Shown here piece after piece: positions 59,781 through 64,000 of a stretch of DNA of 64,000 nt. Position numbers and translations under genes: made by a program. The stretch covers positions 186,001-250,000 of the forward strand of contig JAEWOS010000003.1 in NCBI GenBank assembly GCA_023460855.1. The letters run 5' to 3'. The notes beneath the pieces are model-generated. The model was given only the letters and a program-made list of their open reading frames with translations. It searched no databases and was not told where the DNA came from. Source of the DNA: Bacteroidota bacterium. GTDB taxonomy: Bacteria > Bacteroidota > Bacteroidia > Flavobacteriales > Weeksellaceae. Position 1 is the first letter of the stretch, and each line of letters begins with the position of its first letter.

Positions 59781-59788
59781 CAAAAGTA
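59781..59788 (-). promoter_or_regulatory. -7 box (TACTTTTG) of rpoN
   Basis: This exact TAnnTTTG match predicts a leader of about 40 nt. A second match, TAAATTTG, lies at 59796-59803. Confidence 0.45.
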
Positions 59789-59841
59789 CCTGAACCAAAT
59801 TTACAAAACTTACAGTAAATGCCTAAAAGGTTATAAATTTA

Positions 59842-61290
59842 TCAGAATTCGGCGTTTTTTGGCGTACGCGGGAACGGAATCACGTCGCGGATGTTCGTCA
59901 TTCCGGTTACAAAAAGAACGAGTCTTTCAAGACCGAGTCCGAAACCGGCATGCGGTACAGAACCGAATTTTCTCGTATCGAGATACCACCAGAGTTCTTC
60001 TTCTTCCACATGCATTTCATTCATTTTTTCTTTCAACACTTCGAGTCTTTCCTCACGCTGCGATCCGCCGATAATCTCGCCTATTCCCGGAAACAGCACA
60101 TCCATTGCCGCAACGGTTTTTCCGTCTTCATTCAGCCTCATGTAAAAAGCTTTGATTTCTTTAGGATAGTCGAAAAGAACAACCGGACTTTCAAAATGTT
60201 TTTCTACGAGAAAACGTTCGTGCTCACTTTGAAGATCAGTTCCCCAGCTTTCTACCGGAAACTGGAATTTTCCTTTTTTGTTTTCTTTAGAGGACATCAG
60301 AATTTCAATCGCTTCCGTATAAGATACACGCTTAAAACGCTTCTCTACAACGTTTTCGAGTTTTTCGATGAGTCCATCCTTTGCGCGGTCTTTTTCCGGT
60401 TTCGTTTTCTGCTCGTCTGCAAACCTTTTATCGAGAAATTCCAGATCCTGACGGCAATTGGTCAGTACATAATTAATTACATATTTCAGGAAATCTTCAG
60501 CCAGGTCGATGTTGTCTTCCAGATTATTGAAAGCCACTTCCGGCTCCACCATCCAGAATTCTGCAAGGTGACGTGTTGTATTCGAATTCTCGGCGCGGAA
60601 AGTCGGGCCGAACGTATAAACCCGTCCCAATCCCATCGCTGCGGTTTCCGCTTCCAGCTGTCCGGAAACTGTCAGACTGGTTTTCTTGCCGAAGAAATCT
60701 TCCGCAAAGTCCACTTCGCCGTCTTCTGTTCTTGGAATCTTGTTCAGATCAAAATTGGTAACTCCGAACATTTCACCGGCACCTTCTGCATCGGCACCTG
60801 TAATAATCGGTGTATTGATATAAAAGAAATGATTCTTGTTAAAAAATTCATGGATCGCAAAACTCACCGCACTTCTTACGCGAAAAACTGAACCAAAAAG
60901 ATTGGTTCTGAAACGCAGATGTGCCTGTTCGCGCAAAACTTCCAGCGAATGTTTCTTAGGCTGAAGAACAGTTTTCTCCATTTCCTCAGAAAAATTATCT
61001 CCCAGAACTTCAATTTTCTTGGCGATTATTTCCACATCCTGACCTTTACCTTCGCTCTCCACAACTTCACCGGTGATTTTCAGGGAAGACGCTGTCTTGA
61101 TATTTTTAATAACCTCTTCATCAAAATTTTCAAAATCCACCACAACCTGAATATTGTCGAGTGAGGATCCGTCATTCAGCGCTATAAAGCGGTTGGAACG
61201 GAAGGCGCGAACCCAGCCGTAAATGGTAATATCATGGTGCAGAATCTTTTTATAATCTGCTAACAGTTCTTTGATAGTGGTCTTTTTCAT
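59842..61290 (-). CDS. asnS: Asparaginyl-tRNA synthetase
   Basis: This class II enzyme charges tRNA-Asn. From ATG 61290 it has 482 residues. The N-terminal OB domain (about 15-110) has I-T-I-Y-G-W-V-R-A-F-R-S-N-R. Motif 2 is F-R-A-E-N-S-N-T-T-R-H-L-A-E-F-W-M-V-E-P-E and motif 3 G-F-G-L-G-L-E-R-L, ending F-P-R-T-P. The open frame to 61311 is rejected because the -7 box (61309-61316) covers it. Confidence 0.96.
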   Translation of the reverse strand: MKKTTIKELLADYKKILHHDITIYGWVRAFRSNRFIALNDGSSLDNIQVVVDFENFDEEVIKNIKTASSLKITGEVVESEGKGQDVEIIAKKIEVLGDNFSEEMEKTVLQPKKHSLEVLREQAHLRFRTNLFGSVFRVRSAVSFAIHEFFNKNHFFYINTPIITGADAEGAGEMFGVTNFDLNKIPRTEDGEVDFAEDFFGKKTSLTVSGQLEAETAAMGLGRVYTFGPTFRAENSNTTRHLAEFWMVEPEVAFNNLEDNIDLAEDFLKYVINYVLTNCRQDLEFLDKRFADEQKTKPEKDRAKDGLIEKLENVVEKRFKRVSYTEAIEILMSSKENKKGKFQFPVESWGTDLQSEHERFLVEKHFESPVVLFDYPKEIKAFYMRLNEDGKTVAAMDVLFPGIGEIIGGSQREERLEVLKEKMNEMHVEEEELWWYLDTRKFGSVPHAGFGLGLERLVLFVTGMTNIRDVIPFPRTPKNAEF

Positions 61291-61308
61291 CTGATTTTTT
61301 CGAAGCAG

Positions 61309-61316
61309 CAAAAATA
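61309..61316 (-). promoter_or_regulatory. -7 box (TATTTTTG) of asnS
   Basis: This exact TAnnTTTG match predicts a leader of about 13 nt. Confidence 0.55.
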
Positions 61317-61396
61317 CGGTTTTTTAAGAGATTCCGGATAGGGGAAAAACTCAAAAATCAAGGATTAAGTTTGTAATGGGATGTAACGTATGCTAA

Positions 61397-61939
61397 TTAT
61401 TCATCATTAACAGCAGGCATCAGGAAAACATCGAGCAGTCCTTCGGGAAGATCCATCACGATCACTTTTTCATCGCGCTTCACCTCCTTAATCCAGTCTT
61501 TAATAATCGGCACGATAACTTCCTTTCCATCGAGTTTCAGAATAAAAAGATGCTGTGCAGTCTGGTCATTAATCTGGCTGATAACGCCGTAATTTTTTCC
61601 ATCTGGATCAAGAACGGTAAATCCTAAAACCTCATGGTAATAAAACTGGTTTCCACTAAGCGGAGGAAGTGTGGAAAGCGGCAGATAGACATCTTTGCCT
61701 ACCGTTTGCTCAGACTGCTGAAGTGATGAGTTCTTAAAAGAGATAATTTTGGAATTATCCCTGCTCCACTGTTGCTTTTCCACAAAAAACGGAACGAGCA
61801 AACCATTTACTTCAATGAAAATCCCTTCGAGTTTATCATACATTTCAGGCTGGTCTGTATCCAGTTTCAGAATTACATTGCCCTGTAATCCGTGTGTTCT
61901 GGTAATTTTGCCCAAAAAATAAAAATCCTGTTTATTCAT
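61397..61939 (-). CDS. rimM: Ribosome maturation factor RimM
   Basis: This factor assists 30S subunit assembly (16S 3' domain, S19). The 180 residues have the RimM N-terminal beta barrel (G-K-I-T-R-T-H-G-L-Q-G-N-V) and the C-terminal PRC barrel (L-G-F-T-V, Y-G-V-I, L-P-E-G-L-L-D). It lies downstream of rpsP, the classical rpsP-rimM pairing. However, a terminator-like hairpin and its own -7 box separate the two; the ATG begins 4 nt after that box. Confidence 0.94.
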   Translation of the reverse strand: MNKQDFYFLGKITRTHGLQGNVILKLDTDQPEMYDKLEGIFIEVNGLLVPFFVEKQQWSRDNSKIISFKNSSLQQSEQTVGKDVYLPLSTLPPLSGNQFYYHEVLGFTVLDPDGKNYGVISQINDQTAQHLFILKLDGKEVIVPIIKDWIKEVKRDEKVIVMDLPEGLLDVFLMPAVNDE

Positions 61940-61943
61940 CTCA

Positions 61944-61951
61944 CAAAGATA
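61944..61951 (-). promoter_or_regulatory. -7 box (TATCTTTG) of rimM, leaderless arrangement
   Basis: This exact TAnnTTTG match ends 4 nt before the ATG at 61939. Confidence 0.55.
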
Positions 61952-61962
61952 AAAGTATTAAA

Positions 61963-61992
61963 ATGAAAAAGGCGTCCGCATCGGGACGCCTT
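61963..61992 (-). terminator. Terminator or attenuator between rpsP and rimM
   Basis: The 9-bp stem 61969-61977/61984-61992 is perfect and GC-rich, followed by five T and more AT on the - strand. Confidence 0.82.
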
Positions 61993-62016
61993 CGTATAGA
62001 TTTAAAGTAACTGAAA

Positions 62017-62784
62017 TTAAGCCTGTGCTTCTTCTGTTCCTTCTGTAGTTTCTTCGTCTTTCTTCGGAGAAACGGCATCTGCAATTTTCCCTGCAACATT
62101 AGTTACAGACTCTTTTACATTTTCTACTGCACCTTCAACAGCTGCAGCTGCAGTACCAACTTTCTCTGCTGCGTTTGCCACGACAGATTTTTCAGCCGGA
62201 GCTTCAGTTTCTGTTGTTTCTTCCGCTTTTTCAGCAATCGGCTCTTCGTTTCCTTCCAGACTTGGTGCTTCTGCAGCAACTTCATCTTCAGCAGTTACGT
62301 TTGCAGCTTCTTCAGCAGCTTTAGCTTCTGCAAGGATTGCGTTCTGAGCATCCACTCTTTCCTGGTTTTTCTTTTGTTCAGCTTCGAAAGCAGCTTTCTT
62401 GGCATCGTCCTTCGTTTTAGCCAGAACTTCTTTCTTACCTTCTACTGTTTTTTCTTTTGATTCCAGCCATTCGTTGAATCTTTTTTCTGCTTCAGCTTCA
62501 TCAAATGCTCCTTTAGCAACACCTCCCTGAAGGTGTTTTTTAAGCATTGCACCTTTGTAAGAAAGGATCGCTCTTGCAGTATCAGTAGGCTGCGCACCGT
62601 TGTTCAGCCATTTCACGGCAGAATCAACATTCAGCTCTATTGTAGCAGGATTTGTAATCGGGTTGTAAGTTCCCAGTTTTTCGATGAATCTACCATCTCT
62701 TTTGGATCTTGCATCTGCAACCACGATGTGGAAAAAAGGCTTCCCTTTTTTACCGTGTCTTTGTAATCTGATTTTTACTGACAT
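62017..62784 (-). CDS. rpsP: 30S ribosomal protein S16 with very long C-terminal extension
   Basis: The first 85 or so residues are normal S16 (V-K-I-R-L-Q-R-H-G-K-K-G-K-P-F-F-H-I-V-V-A-D-A-R-S-K-R-D-G and T-Y-N-P-I). The gene continues for 170 more residues, to 255 in all, about three times the classic length. The extension is Ala/Glu/Lys-rich: first a basic helical part, then an acidic, low-complexity part with A-A-E-K-V-G-T-A-A-A-A-V-E-G-A-V-E-N-V-K repeats like those of LEA or apolipoprotein-type helices. Extended S16 tails are known in Bacteroidota, but their role is not. The -7 box is at 62834-62841. Confidence 0.95.
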   Translation of the reverse strand: MSVKIRLQRHGKKGKPFFHIVVADARSKRDGRFIEKLGTYNPITNPATIELNVDSAVKWLNNGAQPTDTARAILSYKGAMLKKHLQGGVAKGAFDEAEAEKRFNEWLESKEKTVEGKKEVLAKTKDDAKKAAFEAEQKKNQERVDAQNAILAEAKAAEEAANVTAEDEVAAEAPSLEGNEEPIAEKAEETTETEAPAEKSVVANAAEKVGTAAAAVEGAVENVKESVTNVAGKIADAVSPKKDEETTEGTEEAQA

Positions 62785-62799
62785 ATTTGTTTTAATTTT

Positions 62800-62814
62800 T
62801 GGGAACTCGTCCCA
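62800..62814 (-). promoter_or_regulatory. Small leader hairpin of rpsP
   Basis: A 5-bp stem 62800-62804/62810-62814 with a 5-nt loop lies in the short rpsP leader. It could affect translation; the evidence is weak. Confidence 0.25.
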
Positions 62815-62833
62815 GTTAATGATTTTGAGTTTG

Positions 62834-62841
62834 CAAATATA
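62834..62841 (-). promoter_or_regulatory. -7 box (TATATTTG) of rpsP
   Basis: This exact TAnnTTTG match predicts a leader of about 44 nt that contains a small hairpin. Confidence 0.5.
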
Positions 62842-62869
62842 TAATATTTTCAGAAATCCGGAAACAGTA

Positions 62870-63475
62870 TTACATGATTCTGATATCGATTATTTTATCT
62901 TCTTCCAGAAAACCCTGCAAAATATCTCCTTCTGCTACTTTTCCCACACCTTGTGGAGTTCCGGTAAATATTAAATCGCCCACGCGCAGCGTAAAATATT
63001 GCGAAATTCGTGAAACCAGTTCATCAAAACCGAAAAGCATCAGCTCTGAGTTTCCGTCCTGCACGACAGTACCGTTCTTCTGGAGATAAAATCTGATTTG
63101 CTCTAAATTAAATTTTTCCTTGCTAAAAAACTTACTTACCACAGCCGAACCGTCAAATGCTTTCGCAATTTCCCAGGGCAAACCTTTTGATTTCAGATCC
63201 TGCTGAAGATCGCGTGCGGTGAAATCAATTCCCAGTCCGATTTCGTCATAATGCTTTGCCGCATTTTCCTTTTGTATGTATTTTCCGCCTTTACTGATTT
63301 TCAGAACGACTTCCAGTTCATAATGAATTTCCTGCGAAAATTCCGGCAGATAGAAATCGTTTCCTTTCAGCAGTGCCGTATCCGGTTTCATGAACAGCAC
63401 CGGGTTTTCCGGAACTGCATTACCCAGTTCCGCAGCATGATCAGCATAATTTCGTCCGACGCAGATGATTTTCAT
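62870..63475 (-). CDS. Fumarylacetoacetate hydrolase (FAH) family protein
   Basis: The 201-residue metal-dependent enzyme of the FAH superfamily is the short type related to acylpyruvase/oxaloacetate decarboxylase (FAHD1, YcgM). It starts I-I-C-V-G-R-N-Y-A-D-H-A-x-E-L and has F-x-K-P-D-T-A-L. The metal-binding E-I-H-Y-E-L-E, G-I-D-F-T-A-R-D-L-Q and K-A-F-D follow, with F-T-G-T-P-x-G-V-G near the end. The substrate cannot be read. It is 38 bp downstream of the DUF2007 gene on the same strand. Confidence 0.9.
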   Translation of the reverse strand: MKIICVGRNYADHAAELGNAVPENPVLFMKPDTALLKGNDFYLPEFSQEIHYELEVVLKISKGGKYIQKENAAKHYDEIGLGIDFTARDLQQDLKSKGLPWEIAKAFDGSAVVSKFFSKEKFNLEQIRFYLQKNGTVVQDGNSELMLFGFDELVSRISQYFTLRVGDLIFTGTPQGVGKVAEGDILQGFLEEDKIIDIRIM

Positions 63476-63513
63476 TTCTGATAATTTTTTGATTTTTTCT
63501 GAGGAGACACTTA

Positions 63514-63939
63514 CTATCGGGGCTGTTCAAATTCGTTTCCGCAGTGATAGCAGTGATATTTTTGAGCAGGCACTTTGAAGGGAATTCCTAAAAGCAAAAT
63601 GCTTATTCCAAAAATTCCGCCTGGTTTTTCGTCGCGGTAAATATGGTTGGAACCACATTCCGGACACAGGAAATCGAATTCGGGATCATCAATCGTATGC
63701 TCTGCTTCCAGTCCCGAGTCTTCTGCATGAAAATCCTCGAGAATTTTCACGGCTCTGTCCAAATCTTCCTCAAAAACCTGCAGCTGAATCCCGCCAATTG
63801 CCTGCGAAAGCAGCCAGTCGCTTTGTACCGTCTGCTCATTTGCAATCCAGCTTTCCACACCTTCTTCTTCCAGAATCTGCTTATCGCGGTTGGCTTCAAT
63901 TGCATTCTGATAAAATTTTATGCTGACGAGCTGAGACAT
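63514..63939 (-). CDS. DUF2007 plus zinc-ribbon protein
   Basis: The 141-residue protein has an N-terminal ferredoxin-like DUF2007 (PII-like signal transducer) domain (about 1-70): F-x-x-x-x-E-A-x-x-x-x-x-x-L-E-E-E-G-V-E-S-W-I and G-G-I-Q-L-Q-V. An acidic linker follows. A C-terminal zinc ribbon uses C-P-E-C-G and C-Y-H-C-G, with a hydrophobic stretch between the pairs (G-I-F-G-I-S-I-L-L-L-G-I-P), so it could touch the membrane. Function is unknown. It is first in a unit with the FAH gene. Confidence 0.82.
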   Translation of the reverse strand: MSQLVSIKFYQNAIEANRDKQILEEEGVESWIANEQTVQSDWLLSQAIGGIQLQVFEEDLDRAVKILEDFHAEDSGLEAEHTIDDPEFDFLCPECGSNHIYRDEKPGGIFGISILLLGIPFKVPAQKYHCYHCGNEFEQPR

Positions 63940-64000
63940 TATTATTTTTCGTTAATTTAAGTAAAGATACTAGAATCTGCTGCGCAACTGAATAGCTGTC

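Noticed and set aside
1..64000. Mobile elements, prophage, CRISPR arrays and restriction or defence islands
   Set aside because: No transposase, integrase, repeat array or defence gene is visible, and gene density and base use look even.

Overview
The window looks like chromosomal DNA from a member of the Bacteroidota, most likely a flavobacterium of the Chryseobacterium/Kaistella/Elizabethkingia type (Weeksellaceae). Four things point there. Many genes are preceded by the Bacteroidota -7 element TAnnTTTG, and Shine-Dalgarno sequences are largely absent. There is a secreted M43 metalloprotease with a type IX secretion sorting domain and a TonB-dependent receptor. DnaJ, S16 and ribonucleotide reductase have forms I associate with flavobacteria. 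Many lipid, stress and DUF proteins also fit this group. I see no insertion sequence, prophage, CRISPR array, tRNA or rRNA gene; the only RNA gene is rnpB. The region reads as ordinary core and semi-core chromosome with one accessory-looking cluster at about 39.7-48.4 kb.

Layout. 0-16 kb: tail of a pyridoxamine-phosphate-oxidase-like protein, acyl-CoA dehydrogenase, secreted M43 protease, fatty acyl-CoA ligase, small zinc-ribbon/KTSC/KOW proteins, CvfB-like RNA-binding protein, TonB receptor, DUF4920, di-haem peroxidase, DUF4476, dihydrolipoyl dehydrogenase and the Nramp transporter MntH. 16-27 kb: grpE-dnaJ, lipoprotein esterase, DedA, PhoH, SAM hydrolase, 2-oxoacid dehydrogenase E2, an unknown secreted protein, asnB and an Lrp/AsnC regulator. 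27-39 kb: tamB divergent from tsaD-rsmE, TrmH-like methylase, DUF4197, DUF493, nitronate monooxygenase, nrdB-nrdA. 39.7-48.4 kb: three tandem secreted paralogue-like proteins, a divergent membrane TPR/HTH regulator and a MacAB-like ABC exporter. 48-64 kb: HD phosphohydrolase and alpha/beta hydrolase, ribokinase, valS, DUF1573, PPK2, rnpB, an ECF sigma factor with a membrane partner, rpoN, asnS, rpsP-rimM, a FAH-family enzyme and a DUF2007 zinc-ribbon protein.

How the parts work together. mntH and the TonB receptor carry the same perfect 16-bp palindrome at their start sites, which suggests one DtxR/MntR-type metal regulon. The three secreted proteins have a consensus promoter preceded by two helically phased repeats, next to a divergent DNA-binding sensor; this is the best candidate for an undescribed system here. 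The rnpB 5' end lets the -7 box be calibrated (transcription start about 6 nt downstream). By that ruler at least five genes appear to be transcribed without a leader.
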